DNA of 64,000 bases from Aplysia californica (Eukaryota; Mollusca; Gastropoda; Aplysiida; Aplysiidae), in NCBI RefSeq assembly GCF_000002075.1, contig NW_004797827.1, forward strand, positions 352,964 to 416,963, read 5' to 3'. Position numbers and translations under genes: made by a program. Under the pieces are notes generated by a model. The model was given only the letters and a program-made list of their open reading frames with translations. It searched no databases and was not told the origin of the DNA. Shown in pieces: positions 1-28,188 of the stretch (position 1 is its first letter; each line of letters begins with the position of its first letter).

Positions 1-24
1 TGTGTGTGTGTGTGTGTGTGTGTG
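1..24. repeat. (TG)n microsatellite
   Basis: Uninterrupted TG dinucleotides run from the window start. Confidence 0.95.
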
Positions 25-216
25 AGTCACACAGCTGGAACGCGTGGGAAGCTAGAGCTAGGGTTTCTCAGATACATGTCGTATATGATATGGAATGAAA
101 GCCTAGATGGGGAACCAAACCGCTAGATCGTTTTCTGCAAGGAGTAGAGATAACTGAAGTGTATTCAGGTGTGTCATCGTTAACCAACACAAGCCCGAAG
201 ACATGAGATTGAGAAC

Positions 217-390
217 TTAGTTTTAGTAAGAGTTTTACGGCACTTGCAACACAATAAGGTAATATAAGTGCCGAAGGTTAGAGGTGTTACATGAGAGTAA
301 CAAACACAAAAAAGGAGGAAGGGAGATAGAGACGATAGATTTTTTATAGGAAAGAAGGAGCAAACCACACCAGAGCCCCCCGCCAACCAT
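217..390 (-). repeat. SINE-A copy
   Basis: Full-length reverse copy from the AAAACT tail to the CCAACCA head. The family is described at 60632-60837. Confidence 0.9.
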
Positions 391-396
391 CTATTG

Positions 397-780
397 AGAC
401 ATAAGAACAAATAAAATCGGGAAGACCAAGTGTACTATTATATTTTGATATGACTAAACGCTGTACTCGTAATAAAACTCGTGATTACAACAAACTTGAC
501 AATTTCACTCGTAGGATATTTATCAGTCATGATCTTCCACCATAACGAGTGTAATAAATTCTTATTTTATACCATTCATTCATTGTAGGATTGTTTTAGC
601 ATTGCACTTCCGATAGGCTTACGGCATCCTTATATTTCACATGTGAAATAATATAAAAACCTGACTGATATGTCACGCATGAAAAATCAGCCGTGATTTG
701 TGTAAACTATAGTGTCCATGAGAAAGTAGGCCTACGACTTATTTTCACAAATTAAAACGGGAAGACCAATAATTATTAAT
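397..780. other. No feature recognised
   Basis: AT-rich sequence with no reading frame or known repeat that can be supported. Confidence 0.5.
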
Positions 781-1117
781 GGTGGTTAGGCTACCGGACT
801 CGTAATCATGAGGTTGCGGGTTCGGGGGTTCGAGCCGCGGGCCCGACGTTGTGTCCTTGGGAAAGACACTTTCACGAATTTCCTCACTTCACCCTGATGG
901 GAATGGGTACCCAGCTATAGACAGTGAAAGAAGATCTTGTCAGGTTGTTAGTGTTTGAGCGCTTAACCAGCTGCTTGCACTGCATGCTTCCCGGGAAGCT
1001 GAGAAGAATATTTCTGAGTGTTCTATGGTCTGCTGGGGTAATAATATAGTGTAAAGCGCATAGAGCTTGCTTTCGAGTGGGGACATAAGCTATACAAATG
1101 CTATTTATTATTATTAT
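781..1117 (+). repeat. tRNA-derived SINE with conserved central domain and (ATT)n tail
   Basis: The head GTGGTTAGGCTACCGGACTC followed by GGTTCGAGCC resembles tRNA A and B boxes. Next comes a central block (TGTCCTTGGGAAAGACACTT) of the kind conserved among metazoan SINE superfamilies. The tail is GTAAAGCGCATAGAGCTTG, then a CTATACAAATGC block and ATT repeats. Other copies or tails lie at 2461-2530, 15575-15640, 41279-41350 and 63346-63565. Confidence 0.85.
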
Positions 1118-1145
1118 TACTATTTTGAAACTTCTAAACGCTGTA

Positions 1146-1330
1146 CTATCCCTGTGGTTTTATGCATCCCGCAAAATAGCAAAATTTGATCGTTGTTTTT
1201 TTTTTTCATAATTTCTTATTATTTTCCTTTATCATTCTTTGTTAAAATTAACAGAATCGCATAATTTCACATTTTGGGGGCTCAGTTTGCATAATTTCAG
1301 AATTTTGCTTCCATAAAGCGACGGGGACAG
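1146..1330. mobile_element. MITE-1 copy (CTGTCCCCG inverted repeats)
   Basis: About 185 bp, ends diverged. The interior matches the other copies in order and content (TTATCATTCTTTGTTAAAAT, then CTCAGTTTGCATAATTTC). The right end CGACGGGGACAG is intact and the left end CTATCCCTGTGG is altered. Confidence 0.8.
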
Positions 1331-1397
1331 GCTGTACTATCTCCCCTACACCAGGACGGATTTGATACATTAATGACTCGTACTGATTCATTTAGAA

Positions 1398-1658
1398 GTG
1401 GAAATAGGACTAAGAAAGTGGCGATGGATGGGACGCACCAGCGGAAACATCACAAGACAGTCACTGCAATGGAACCCACAGGGAGCACGAGGCAGGGGTA
1501 GACCACGGGAAACATGGAGGAGATGTGTGGAAAGGGACATGAGAGAGATGAAGCTCACTTGGAACGAGCAAGGAAGGATGGCCCAGGACAGAGATAAATG
1601 GAAGGAGCTTGTTGTAGTATGTGGCCTCCTATACCCTGCCAGGGGTGAAAGGCATTGA
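1398..1658 (+). mobile_element. LINE 3' ORF fragment (RTE-like reverse-transcriptase C-terminus)
   Basis: The open frame reads RKWRWMGRTSG, then GARGRGRPRETWRRCVERD and AQDRDKWKELV, the usual C-terminal block of RTE-type LINE polyproteins (RGRPxxTWRR ... AxDRxxW). Only the last 86 residues remain, truncated on the 5' side as is normal for LINEs. A related fragment lies at 31800-31995. Confidence 0.75.
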
Positions 1659-1660
1659 CG

Positions 1661-2040
1661 ATGAATGACTCATGTGCAGTTTCCCAGCTGTCCAGAATTT
1701 ACCGGGATTATCCTGGCATTGACAGTAGGGAATTTGAGAGGACCTATCTTTAGCTTTCCTAACCTTAAGTGTCCTAAGTGAAGTCTTCCCCAATTATTAC
1801 TTTCTATGGTCCTGCCTTTTTTTTTCTCAATAGAACAGTTTAAAATGAGTCATGGTGTTGTTTTCTAAATACAGTAACTTTAATATTTCAGCGCAGATTT
1901 CTTCCAAATTTTCACACAAGATAGATAAATGGACTGTCTTCGAAGACATGCACTAATGAGTAAAAAGAGTAGGTCAAAGTGACCTTGAGAGTGAGCACTG
2001 TTGACCTAATAACGAAATTTACATTACTCACTCACGTTGT
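1661..2040. other. No feature recognised
   Basis: No supported gene or repeat was seen. Confidence 0.4.
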
Positions 2041-2084
2041 TCATGATGAGCAGGGTCAAAATTGTCACATTGTTGAACTGTGGT

Positions 2085-2140
2085 AAGCCTTTGGGAATGG
2101 CCTCATAAAGACACTTCAGTCAGTAGCACCGCCCCGGGGG
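2085..2140 (-). repeat. Dispersed repeat shared with 41877-41935 (opposite strand)
   Basis: GACACTTCAGTCAGTAGC and the flanking GGGAATGGCCTC / GGCGG blocks recur reverse-complemented at 41877-41935, where the block adjoins a LINE end. It is probably part of the same LINE. Confidence 0.6.
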
Positions 2141-2460
2141 GGGTGCTCCATACACAGACCGGAATCCAAAAAGATAAAATTTAATAGAATAGCCTACATG
2201 TTCCAAAAACTATCAGAGAAGCAGAAAATTTAGAAATTTTAAAGAGAAGAAACTTAAAGCATTTCTATTTTCATCATATTTCGATTAGACAGAATCCATC
2301 CAAGCTGTAGATCGTTGTGAGTTTGTATGTGCGTATGTGCATATGTACGTATGTGTGTATGTATGTTTGTGTGGTGCGTGCGTGAGTGAATATGTGTTTG
2401 CACGAGTATGTAACACTATGTACCTTTAAAATTGATTTGTAAATCCATAATATGTATCAT

Positions 2461-2530
2461 GTTAAGTGCATAGAGCATTGCATAAGTGGATATGCGCTAT
2501 ATAAATGCAATCCATTATTATTATTATTAC
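2461..2530 (+). repeat. Tail fragment of the (ATT)n-tailed tRNA-SINE
   Basis: TAAGTGCATAGAGCATTGC, a GCGCTATATAAATGC block and ATT repeats match the 3' end of the element at 781-1117; the head is absent. Confidence 0.8.
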
Positions 2531-2751
2531 AAGTTGTTGCTTAGCTTTTCATATTTCAGATATAAAGTAAAGAAAACAGAATTAAGGAAAATCTGTATGA
2601 ACAGCTAAGTTCTGTCTCAAAACAGCGAGCCTTCAAGCAATGTCGAATGACAAGAAGGAAGCGCCGTGTCTTCAATGAGATAACCATTACACCAGACACC
2701 AGTCAGAACTTCCATCATTGCCTCAGTGCAACAAGCCAAAAGATGTTTCAT

Positions 2752-2926
2752 GTTTTAGTAAGAGTTTTACGGCACTTGCAACACAATAAGGCCATATAAG
2801 TGCCGAAGAATAGAGGTGTTATAAGAGAGTAACTTACACAATAAAAGAAGGAGAAGAGGGAAGTACGATAGATGTTCGATAGGAACGAAAGACCAAACCA
2901 CATGAGAGCACCCGCAAACCCCCCAC
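2752..2926 (-). repeat. SINE-A copy
   Basis: Full-length reverse copy. It is the last one before a 7.2-kb stretch without intact copies. Confidence 0.9.
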
Positions 2927-2928
2927 AT

Positions 2929-5900
2929 GTCAAAAGAGAAGAGAGAGAAAAAAACCCAAAGAAACACTCAAATCAAATTCCCAATATATATATAACAACA
3001 AAGCAAAATAAAATCCAGACAATGGCAGTTGTATTTTCATTTTTCTTCTTGTTACAGTGAAACAATTAAAAAAAAAAAAAGGTTGCATCATCTGAAATGA
3101 CGAATGAAAAGAAAACATGTACATTATTTCTTCTTATTCTCCCACACAAATAGATAGCATGCACCCTGGACGAACATCCTCCAACTATGAATGAACATTC
3201 TTTCTCCACCATCCAACAACTATGATTACATTCAAACAAATACATAGTATTCAATTTCATTATGGCAAAAAAAAAAATACCAAAAAGTTCTCAATGTCCA
3301 ATGAACACTACACATGTACAACCTCTCGCCTCTCTCAGCTGACACACTTTCTCAGAGAAACAATGCGGGGAAATCATAACACAGTCGTTCCTCCATTACA
3401 TCATGCAGCACAAGTGCAAGGAAGTGAAAACAGACCAAAAAAATACAATACATACTTCTTCGCCTCACAACTCTCCCCTTCCACAGCTCAGAATATCCTC
3501 GCCGTCTCTCAACATTGTCGCAGGTCCAAATTTTAAAAATAAAATAAAAACCAAGTAGGCCTATAATATTGTTGTAGAGTTGGATGGGGTGCACCGATTG
3601 GTCCTTGTCTCGTTCCTCTTCTTAAAATCGTAAACATATTGACAAGAATTAACCAATCATCAGCCTCCAGAGCTCATAATTATAAACACCAAGTATTCAG
3701 GCTACAAAGTAGGCCATGCAAAAGATGAATTGGGGAGTCAACAAGGGAACCCTCAAAAACTATCTCAATAATTGAAAGATCTGGCCTACCATAGAAAACC
3801 GCATCTCCTCTTAAAACTTTACAGCAACAGAAAATGAAAAAGTAAAAAAAAGAAGAAGAAGAAATTAGATAATGTCCTACAGGAAATAAAATCGCTTTTT
3901 TTGCTTCTCCTGAAAACCTGACCATTTCGACATACGACAACGATGAACGACGGCGACAATATACGATTATATCACAGAGCTTCCTGCTGTACAGGCTAGG
4001 ACAAAAATTATATAAAGATTTACAGCTATGGCTATTACAACTATTATAAGTGTCAAAATCCTGTTTAAACCCTATTCGTACGCCCTGGGGTCATTTTGTA
4101 CCTCTGTGGTTGTATTCTTCACATTTTAGAATACTTCTAGTAAGAAGATCTCTTTGAAACTTTCAGTATTTCTCAAAAATATCATTTTGATAGACTGCTA
4201 TACAAAGCGTACGGAACAGATTAACGAGTAAATATCCTCTATGGAGAATGGTGGCACAGAGTTCGCCACGTTGTATGGATACGACAGTAAAACACGACGT
4301 ACAGATAGGGTTAAACACAGGCAAATCATTTAATCCTTTGAGCGCCCAATCCCTTGAGCCTCACAGGTTCCGTCGCGCACCTCAGTGCCTAAGTTCTCTC
4401 GGGTCAATTGTCAGATTTACACCGCCACCACCCCCAGGCTTGAGTCGAGGCTTCGGAGAACAGATGGGGGAAAGTTTAGAGAGTACGCTAGGCGTGCACT
4501 TGGATCAGTGGGGGTCACAGGACAGATCTTTGATCTATACAAAATGGCCGTCTCCAGTGAAATTGAAACACAAAATGATGGTAAAAAAAACAAATGACCT
4601 GCCACTTTTGAGGAAAGTTCATAGTTCATTGAACCAAAATAAAATTTCATTTTAAAAACATCCACGCAGAAATATATGGCCAAAAAAAAAAAAAAAAAAG
4701 ACACAGAAGCAAGAAAAAAAAGAACTATACCGACTTAACAAAAATGGACGCAAATATGCCAGAAGCAAAGCTCCCAAACTAAGACCAAACTGTATTTACA
4801 TCAACTGGTCAACTACCCATTGCACAACACAGCTCTGAGGCAGTAGTTAGTCAAACATTTCACTCCATTCATCTCCATCACTGGATGTGGAAAAAATACA
4901 CTATCTACTCCAGCAGATGCAAAACAACACCTGGTGTCTAGATCAGTTACAGTTTTCATAAGAGTTCTACAACAGCACTTGCAACACAACTGGGTTAGTT
5001 TAGTCAATTGTAACTGTGAGCTCACTTTCCGTAACGACAAAGCCGTGTAGAGCTAAGTGTAAGCCTGAGTGTAAAGGATTATGCTTCTATCCATCTGCCA
5101 AATTCAGTTTTTGTTCTTTGGAAAGCCCTCTCTATGCATTTTAATTGTACAAAGAGCAGAGAACATTGACATAATACAGGTCATTTAGTGCCAGAAAAGA
5201 GAATGACAGAAAGACACCAAAAAAAAATTTAAGAATAACCCCCCCCCCTCCTCCTCCCCCCAAAAAAAATGAAAGAGTAAGCAAGTCAGACATGCCTGTA
5301 GAAAGAGTGCAGGCGGAGACACCAAACAAGTAAGCTCAACCAGATAAGGACAAAATGAAAGTGACAGAAGGGCCGTAGACGAGAATATTTCAGACAAAAA
5401 GGGCAGGCCAAAACCACTGTTGTAACTCAGCCAATGATAAATTTTGGCAACCCTGAGCAAGATGGGATGTGAAACGATAGAACATGAGTGAATGAAAAGT
5501 ATGTGGATATTTTCTTTCGAGTCTCTGGTTTATAATAAATCAACGCAATTGTCACAATCCACTGGTGGGTAGGTTTGCGGGTGGAAACAGTACAACACCC
5601 GTTGAGGTCAAGCACTTTCCTGAATTAAAAAATAAAAAAGAAAGCTATTTCTGATTCCGATTGTCGCAAATGAATATGTCGAAACCTACTTTAAAATTAT
5701 ACAACATCTGCATTAAGAGATTATTTCAGCGAAAAAACAAAAGCAGACTATGATTAAGCTATTATGTAACATCTAAAGTTAAAAGGTGGTAAAGAGCAAA
5801 TCACAACAACAAAAAGCAGCCATCGACAGTGACTGAAAAGAGTTCAACATGCCCGATAAAAGACAACAAACTAAAACCACGCCACAGACAGGGAGTTGGA

Positions 5901-8273
5901 AAAAGTTTTGAGTTCAAGAAAAGAAAAAGCACAAGATCACAATAACAATCATTTACTGCACAAATAAAAAAGCAAATGCAGACAGATACATGAGAGATAG
6001 AGAGAGAGAGAGAGAGAGAAAAAAAGAAAAAAAAAGAAGGAGCTACCAGCAGCATCCTCAAATAACCTGATCACTGAAAAGAGACCGAATGAGTGAGACA
6101 AATCAAGACACATGCTGAAGACACTCAAAAGTACTCTATAAAATATCCGGGCTTCCCAACAATTTTGCTTGAGAAAATCAAACCAGAAACAATCCCCAAA
6201 GAAACGAGCAGGTCAACCACGAAGTAAACTCTAGCTCTAAGCCAAGCCATCTCTCGTGATGAGGAAATAAAGCCTTGAGTTGTGAAAGACAAAACCGACA
6301 GGAGACCGGCACTGCCCGAAACTTCCGACATGCTGGAAAGCACCGAGCGAGAGGCAGACTCTTGTGTCACAGATATACACCATGCAGCGGCGGCGGCAAA
6401 GTATTTCAACTGTCATCCAGAAACGTATTTATTATATCACATTCTATCTACTCTGTGAAGTGCAGCCAGTTTGTGAGTGTTGTTACATGATATTCCGTGC
6501 AGAACACGAGAAAAAACTCAAGTGATAGTGGCAGGTTCATATTATAAGAGCTCAATACTGCAGCAGAAACATTCTTCCACCACTGTCATCCCGTGCTTGG
6601 CAAAAAGCATCCCTTAAAATCTCAATAAAAAGACGTCACTTGAGGCTACCGGTACACTCCTACTTCTGGCACAACACTTTGAAGCTACAAGTGAACGTGT
6701 CAATCGGATTATATAAGCCTGTGTGCCTTCAACAACAGGCAGGTCGAGCATCCATTTTATCACCGTCGGGAAATACTTCCCACCAAACACCACTGTTCAT
6801 GATATCTAAAAAAAAAAAAAGCATTTATCGTCATCATAAACTTCCGTAATGTACAGCACATACAAAGAAATAGGTTAAGATCACCAATCTACTGCAGTGA
6901 CAGAAATGTATACGTTGGTAAAACAACACCAGCATCACAATGATGAATGAGAGCCCACCAGTCAGTCGCCTCCTACATTTACATCACACACAACATGAAC
7001 ACACACACACACAAACAGTCAGTGCTACTGTCAGTCTACCATAGGGTGTGTGAGCTTCAAATGGAAGTAAGAAAAACAACAAGAGGACAAGATGAGACCA
7101 CTGCAGCTTCTCCCATCATCCAAAACGTAGGGCAGGAATGTGCGGTGCTTTCGTTCAGTCACTCCCTTACTATTACAAGTGGTTCTATCTGCTCCTGACG
7201 ATGACACTAACTTAGAGATAATCAGGGGAAAAATATTATCATACATTTACGCCATCTTATAAAATGCTACAAACACAGGCATGAGCATTATCAGACCATG
7301 ACCCTAATTTTATCCAATATTCCAGTGTACTGGGGCCTACATTTCTGTCCAAGAAAGTGGGAACCTTGTTGCAATCCGAACACAATCACTTTTGCTTATG
7401 AGGAAGCACAAGCAGAAATTACTAGACTGTAATAATACTACAGATTTTATACAAACTCGGAACGTAGAAATACAGTGACAGCACAACCTCTACCAGGCAT
7501 CTTCTAACCATAAATCTAGGTGCTCACGTCCCGACAGAAAAAGCCATTGGTTTGTGAGCTTGAGGCCGTAATAACAGCACACACACGGCTTATTTCCACG
7601 AGAAAAAAAACTTATGAAGAGCTCTAAAGATTAGCATGTAGAAAGATGATAACACATAGCAGAAATGATACCTTTCGAGCAGCCATAAACACACAGCCCT
7701 CGAGGGCCAGACACAACTTCCCCCATGAGACATGACTTTTCTTTTTTCTTTAGTTTTGAAACAAAAGCATCCCCCTCCTCCATCACCCATACGCATTGGG
7801 ACATTGCTTGTCAAACAAAATAGAAATCTGTGTAAAATAAACCGACTTCTTACACGAAGCCTGACAATAAATAATCCGTCATATTCTACATCATTCACAA
7901 CAGCCAGGCACAAAGATGAAAGAAAATAAATGAAAGGCCCATCACAAGCAATCAAAACCTCTCTTTAAATACATATATCGTTGCTGTCGCACGCTATCCA
8001 CCCAAGTCAAAATTTTGAGAATTTTTTATTTTTACACCCTCCCAAAGCTCCATCAATACATTGGAACATCACCAAAATAGCAATTTAATGCTACGGTCAA
8101 GGATCACAATTTTCTTGCTTTTTAAGAATCCTGAGAGGAACAGCACAAAAACTAGCTGTCTCTGAAGAAGAAAAAAACTACCCAAATGGACTAATGTGGA
8201 TTTCTTGCGACACAGACGTTAAACACCTGTTCTTTACTGATCATCCCAACGTTTCATTCCTAAAATGACAAAT
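2929..8273 (-). other. Repeat-poor region downstream of DNAJB12/14, possible long 3' UTR
   Basis: There is no conserved reading frame on either strand and no intact SINE-A; only a worn tail remnant at about 4943-4995 is seen. Short poly-A/T runs and a GA tract (5999-6020) are present. AATAAA on the minus strand occurs near 6424 and 8027, so the DNAJB12/14 3' UTR could extend into this block, but transcription cannot be shown from sequence. Confidence 0.35.
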
Positions 8274-8520
8274 GGTCGCTTTTAAGGACAAGCGGGCTAA
8301 CCTAGATTTCGGGGGGTTTCCAGAAATCTTGACCTACACCAAAAGTGGACATTGCTCTACCTATAGGAGAAGTTTGGTTTCACTGGTGTGTACAATTGTT
8401 TGGTTATAGAGAAAACTCTCCTTGTCTTTTAAAAAAACTGAACAAGGGGCAAAAACTTTACCTTCGATTTTCTCAAAACAGTATTTTTCGGGATAGCCCC
8501 CCTTGTGCTTAAAAGGCGAC
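8274..8520. mobile_element. MITE-3 copy (GTCGCTTTTAAG inverted repeats)
   Basis: About 247 bp with ends GTCGCTTTTAAGGACAAG and CTTGTGCTTAAAAGGCGAC as inverted repeats. It is colinear with 14008-14253 over its whole length. No clear target duplication was found. Confidence 0.8.
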
Positions 8521-8530
8521 TAAATAGTCA

Positions 8531-9738
8531 TCAAGATTCCTGGTTTTATGCTGCAATCAAAGCACACAAAAATTGAAGTCAGAAAGTGCTTCTCCACAAA
8601 ACAGTGGTATATAAATCGAGACAGGTTCTGCATAAAAAGAGGTTTTCATTGCTCGTTGATATAATGACGCCTGTATATCTGTATATTCAACACTTTCACG
8701 CGTAAACACCCACACAAATTTCACTCGCTCAATAGTTACATAAAATTTACAATACAGGTATATATATAATATTCTCAAACTTTTTTTCCCTCTGTGCTCT
8801 CAAGCAATTCACACTGTCACCAGCTACACATCGACACTTCACCTCTGTTGACAGCTAGTCTCTCCACAAACATTCATACACACACACACTCACACTCAAA
8901 TATCCACACACACACACTATTCAACCATCCCTACGCAGACCTGCCAACCACTCTAAAACCCCCCAAAAAAGTTGTCTTCAGAATCCTCCCTAAAAATTAA
9001 ATTTGTATGTAGTAAGAAAAAAAACCCGTGTCCACAATCCCAATCGACTAACCATGCACTGTTAATGCAGCCAAATAAAAACAAGTGTATTTTCAGGCCA
9101 TTGCGACAAGTTGCTCCAATTTGATCTCTTAAAGCCATTTACAATAAACAGGGCTCCTGCCATTAACCCCCCACAAAATTCAAGTAGATTTCAAGGAGAA
9201 ATTTTTAAAATTCAAGGAAATTTGGTCAAGAGATTCATGCCGTTTTCAACAGCACGCCAAGAGCACTCCGACAAACAAAAATTTGAATGCTACTTCGAGG
9301 AGTTTTCAAGGACTCCTTGGATTCAAGGAGGCTGCAGGAACCCTGAATAAGTCAGGTAAATATCGTTAATCGACCTGAGTATTTAAAAAAAAAGATTTTA
9401 TGTAAATCCAAAGGGGTTTTTCGATGGGGTTAAAAAAAAAAATCAGAGGGTCCCAATTTCATCAGAGTACTTGGCAGGTCCGACTGTCCCTACTACACAT
9501 CAACTGGTAGAAAAAATACAAAAGCAGAGGGTGCAAAGGGAGGCTGAAACAACCACGGAGAAAATAATTCGGGAACTGGGTGGGGTGGGAGCTGTCCAGT
9601 AAAGACCATCAGTTTCTCACACACTCCACTTGAGGACAAACAGATAGTATTATTGTATTTACACAAGTATTTCTTCACACAGAACAGAGCTCGATGGAGA
9701 GGGAGGGGAAAAAAAGAAAAGAGAAAACCGGGCGCTCA
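8531..9738 (-). other. DNAJB12/14 3'-flanking or UTR sequence
   Basis: Directly follows the TGA at 9739-9741. It contains a (CA)n-rich stretch (8868-8925) and poly-A tracts. No other gene was seen. Confidence 0.4.
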
Positions 9739-24588
<14,850 letters not shown>

Positions 24589-24642
24589 TTTGATGACGGC
24601 TGTACATGAACCAACAACAGTTGTTGCAAGGGCGAATTTCAT

Positions 24643-25492
24643 TGGCGAACTCTCAAGTAAGAATGAAATATGCTTTTAAACCGCATTTGCGTATTTGATG
24701 AGTTCTAGAAATTATTAACCTTATCAAGCATTTTATTTCCATTTAATATTTATGGAGAAAATCCTAGTATAATAGAAAAATACACAATAATCTAAATGCG
24801 AAAATAATTTTACACGTTTACAATGGCCATTCCATAGACTTGTACTATAGTAATTAGCCTATGGCGCACAAGTCTTGAACGACTCTGAGACCTCAGGTCA
24901 CTGGTTGGCTGGAGAAAAAGAAAAAAGAGCTCCACATAAATTGGGTTGCCATTGCTCCTGGCAGTCTAATAATGAAGGAAGACGTAATCAATTATTTTAT
25001 TATGCTCTGCGTTATTTCGGTATTTGTCATGTAACTTGTCTTCCCGTAATAACAATTATCTATAAATACGATATGAGAAATTGTTTCTGACGAGTTATGT
25101 CAAACTTTAGGCCTTTTTCAAAAGAAACTAAGTTTGAGTCAATTAAAATTGGGCAAGGGGTGTACAGGCTACATAAATGAAATTATTGTAAGGTCCATGA
25201 TAAGGCTGTATTACAAGTACAATTTTAAAGGGTAGGCCTATAATACTGACCTAGCGAAGCAATGAAGGGGGGGGGGGGGATTCATTTCCAATTCTGTGAC
25301 AAAAACCCTTTCGCTTTCAGGATAAAAGTTACATTTCCACAAATGGCTCGAGTTCTAGAACGCTCCGTTAATATATATCCAACTCAGCTAACGCTGTTTT
25401 GCGGGGGGGGGGGGGGGGGGGGGTTCTGAGACGCTCAATTAAATATTCAGATCATTTCATTAATAAATTAGCACACTCAAAGAAGACTTTTG
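24643..25492. other. DNAJB12/14 upstream region
   Basis: Probable promoter side of the gene. No motif can be singled out; G runs lie at 25268-25281 and 25405-25424. Confidence 0.35.
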
Positions 25493-25680
25493 TTAGTTTT
25501 AATACCATTTTAACGGCCCTTTGTAATACAGATAGGTCATTTGGTGATGTCTGTCCTGAAGATTTGAGGTACGTGTAATTGTGAGAGAGGAACGTACAAA
25601 GAAAAGAGGAGGGTTAACTATAGGACCATATTATTTTTACGATAGATTTAAAAAAAGACGGAGCAATTTTAAACCACCAT
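25493..25680 (-). repeat. Worn SINE-A copy
   Basis: Recognisable order of tail, AAAGAAAAGAGGAGG and head-side blocks, with many changes. Confidence 0.6.
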
Positions 25681-25894
25681 ATTATAATATATATTGCCAA
25701 ATACCCACGATGAAAGTAGATAGATGTACGTTATAGGACCTATACTGGAGCTTATATAAATAAAATATTATATTTTTTGTAGCAATCATAATTGACTGCT
25801 TTGCTACGTTGCAGGGATCCTCGATCATCGCAACACCACGAATGTTTTGTTCTTGAGTGCCCCCATATGACATACGATCGCAGGATATTTAGAG

Positions 25895-26545
25895 TGAAGT
25901 TGGGTTGTTGTTTTTTGTTTGGTTTTTTTTTAGGGAGGGGGCGATTTTTCACGCCCCCATCGACACAATTCAGCCCATTGAGGAGGTGGGCTTCAGAACT
26001 TGCCTGTCAGGGCAACCCGGTCTGAGAGGGATGATTTTAAACAGCCCTGCAGAAAGACCGTCGAGATACTCAATAAAAGTTTCTTCTCACCCGGGAATCG
26101 AACTCATGTGTCTAGGATTCGACAATGGAGCACCTAAATAGAACGGCAGACGTTGGTTTAAAGGGGAGATCTCGAGTATCTGCAGTTACAGTACCATCAG
26201 CTCTCATTATACAGAACTTCTCTTTTCTCGTCTTCTTCTTCTTCCAAGAAACATTTCGGAAAAGGCAAAAAAGAGCTTTATCTTTTTTTTATATAGCCCG
26301 CGGATCACTACAGACATTGGGGCACGCAAATAGATAGGTTCCAGAACCTTATATTTTTTTGTTTCAAATGTCATGTAGGTATTTTTAAGCCACCATCGAT
26401 ACAATTTAGATAATTTAGGAGGCTCGTTTCCTACTCTGCCTGACAGTGACGGGGCAATTCGGGCTGAATTAAGATCAGTTAACATCCTAGCAGAAAGACC
26501 GAGATTATAATTATGTACTCGACAAAGATTCTCATCACTCGATCT
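25895..26545 (-). repeat. Two diverged copies of a tRNA-derived SINE
   Basis: At 26087-26130 the minus strand reads ACATGAGTTCGATTCCCGGG, a B-box/T-arm-like block. The downstream parts at 25960-26080 and 26395-26510 share GACACAATTCAGCCCATTGA-type and CAGAAAGACCG blocks in the same order. Confidence 0.6.
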
Positions 26546-26576
26546 TGGGTCTCCTACGCGCGACAGCCAAACATAT

Positions 26577-26940
26577 CTATACTGCTAACCGCAACACCAC
26601 GGACGCATTGTTCATGGTTTCAGGAAGCAGCATCCCTGCATTCCGGACATGTCCATTGATGCTCCGTTGCTCTCTCCAAAATGTCACCGAGGGTGTTTTT
26701 ACAACTGTAATTGTCCCAGTGTATATCTGGTTGAACGTTCTTCTGTTCTTTCCTGCAAGGATGCCATATTTTTCGCTTCCTTTTTGTATTCCCAAAAGCA
26801 TCATCCTCTCCACAGCAGTCCTGGCCCTGGCCTCTATCTTATTAACCAGCTGGTGAGAGAGACATTTCAGGATCTCGACCTTGTCTGGTTGAACTGTGCT
26901 GTCAAGTGTCAAACGAGGTGGCCTCACCAGCCAGTCTGTC
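26577..26940 (-). other. Open stretch without recognised similarity
   Basis: The minus strand is open for 116 codons (reads LDSTVQPDKVEILKCLSHQL). No family is recognised, there are no plausible flanking exons, and codon bias cannot be judged. It may be a decayed repeat or gene piece. Confidence 0.25.
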
Positions 26941-27220
26941 TGCTTTTTCAGTTGAGATACCCGTCGTATAACAATAAACTAAATGCGGGACAAAGAGGTT
27001 GTAAGGTCTGCTTTGCCCCCCCCCCCCAACCGCCCCTTTCCCGATCTAGCGTACCTTGCTTCCAAAAGGATCTGGAGTTTTAGTCTTAGTACACGACATG
27101 TATTTAACAATAATTTAGAGTTATACCTGCTGCGCTTCACCCCCCCCCCCCCCCCACCTCTTCCCCTTCCACAAGACGTACCGGTACATGAGACGCTTGA
27201 GATCCACGCCCTCCTCCTGG

Positions 27221-27398
27221 GGTGGTTGACAGGTGCTCTGGTGTGGTTTGCTCCTTCTTTCCAATCAGAGATCAAGGTACATGGTCCTTTTATCTCTTCT
27301 ACATTTTTGTGCTTACTTGTTACTCTAGTAAAACCTCTAACTTTCGGCACTTATGACCTAATCGTATTGCAAGTGCCGCAGTAAAGCTCTGACTAAAA
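27221..27398 (+). repeat. SINE-A copy
   Basis: Full length, in the 5' flank of DNAJB12/14 and antisense to it. Confidence 0.88.
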
Positions 27399-27526
27399 TT
27401 CCTCCAACTGGCCAAGTTATATATGTTTATGATTTAATGGATATGGAAAGCCTACTTAACTCCCTAAGTAACCAACCCAAGCTCAGGAATGCCTTGTGCA
27501 CGTTGAGATTGTAACCAGAATCATCA

Positions 27527-27741
27527 GTACCATAATATTTCATATTTCAGTAAGAGTTTTACGGCACTTGCAATCACAATAAGGTCATATAAGACGTGCC
27601 GGAGATTAGAAGTGTTACAAGAGAGTAACAAACACAAAAAGAAGGAGGGGAAATAAAGACGATAGATGTCTGATAGGAATGATAGGAAAGAAGAAGCAAA
27701 CCACACCAGAGCACCCGTCAACCGCCCTTGTACCATAATAT
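27527..27741 (-). repeat. SINE-A copy with 12-bp target duplication
   Basis: GTACCATAATAT at 27527-27538 and 27730-27741. Confidence 0.93.
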
Positions 27742-27845
27742 AATAGCACACACAGCGTGACATTGATAACAGATGAGCGAACATCTGGCTTGCGACTCAC
27801 GTTAGCAGCTTACATAATTGCCAACGAGACCACAATGTTTATCTT

Positions 27846-28188
27846 TTGTTTTAGTAAGCGTTTTACGGCACTTGCAACTTATTTAGGCCATGAGCTGAAG
27901 ATTAAAGGTGAGACATAAAAAACACAGAAAATTTTAAAAGAAGGAGAGACATGTCTTCAATATCAATCCGGAAGCATCAGGAATCTAAAAAAGTGTTTGT
28001 TTTAGTTAGATAGTAAGGTTTTACGACACGTGCAACATATTAAGGTCATACTATAGGCGCTGAAGATTAGAGGTGTTACAAGAGAGTAACACACAAACAC
28101 ACAAAAAGAAGTAAGAGAGATCAGGATAATAGATGTTTGATCAAAAAGAAGGTACAAATCACACCAGAGCACCCGCCAACTACATTTG
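27846..28188 (-). repeat. Two SINE-A copies, the first truncated
   Basis: 27846-27962 has the tail and part of the middle only. 27993-28188 is full length with an altered tail (ACGTGCAACATATTAAGG). Confidence 0.8.

Noticed and set aside
781-850. tRNA gene
   Set aside because: A- and B-box-like sequence is present but no acceptor stem folds, and it continues into a SINE body and tail.
4248-4655. 135-codon plus-strand open frame
   Set aside because: No recognised similarity, no flanking exons, low-complexity translation; not supported as a gene.
26577-26927. Possible exon of an Ig-like or other host gene
   Set aside because: The translation fits no family I can name and lacks partner exons; kept only as an unassigned open stretch.
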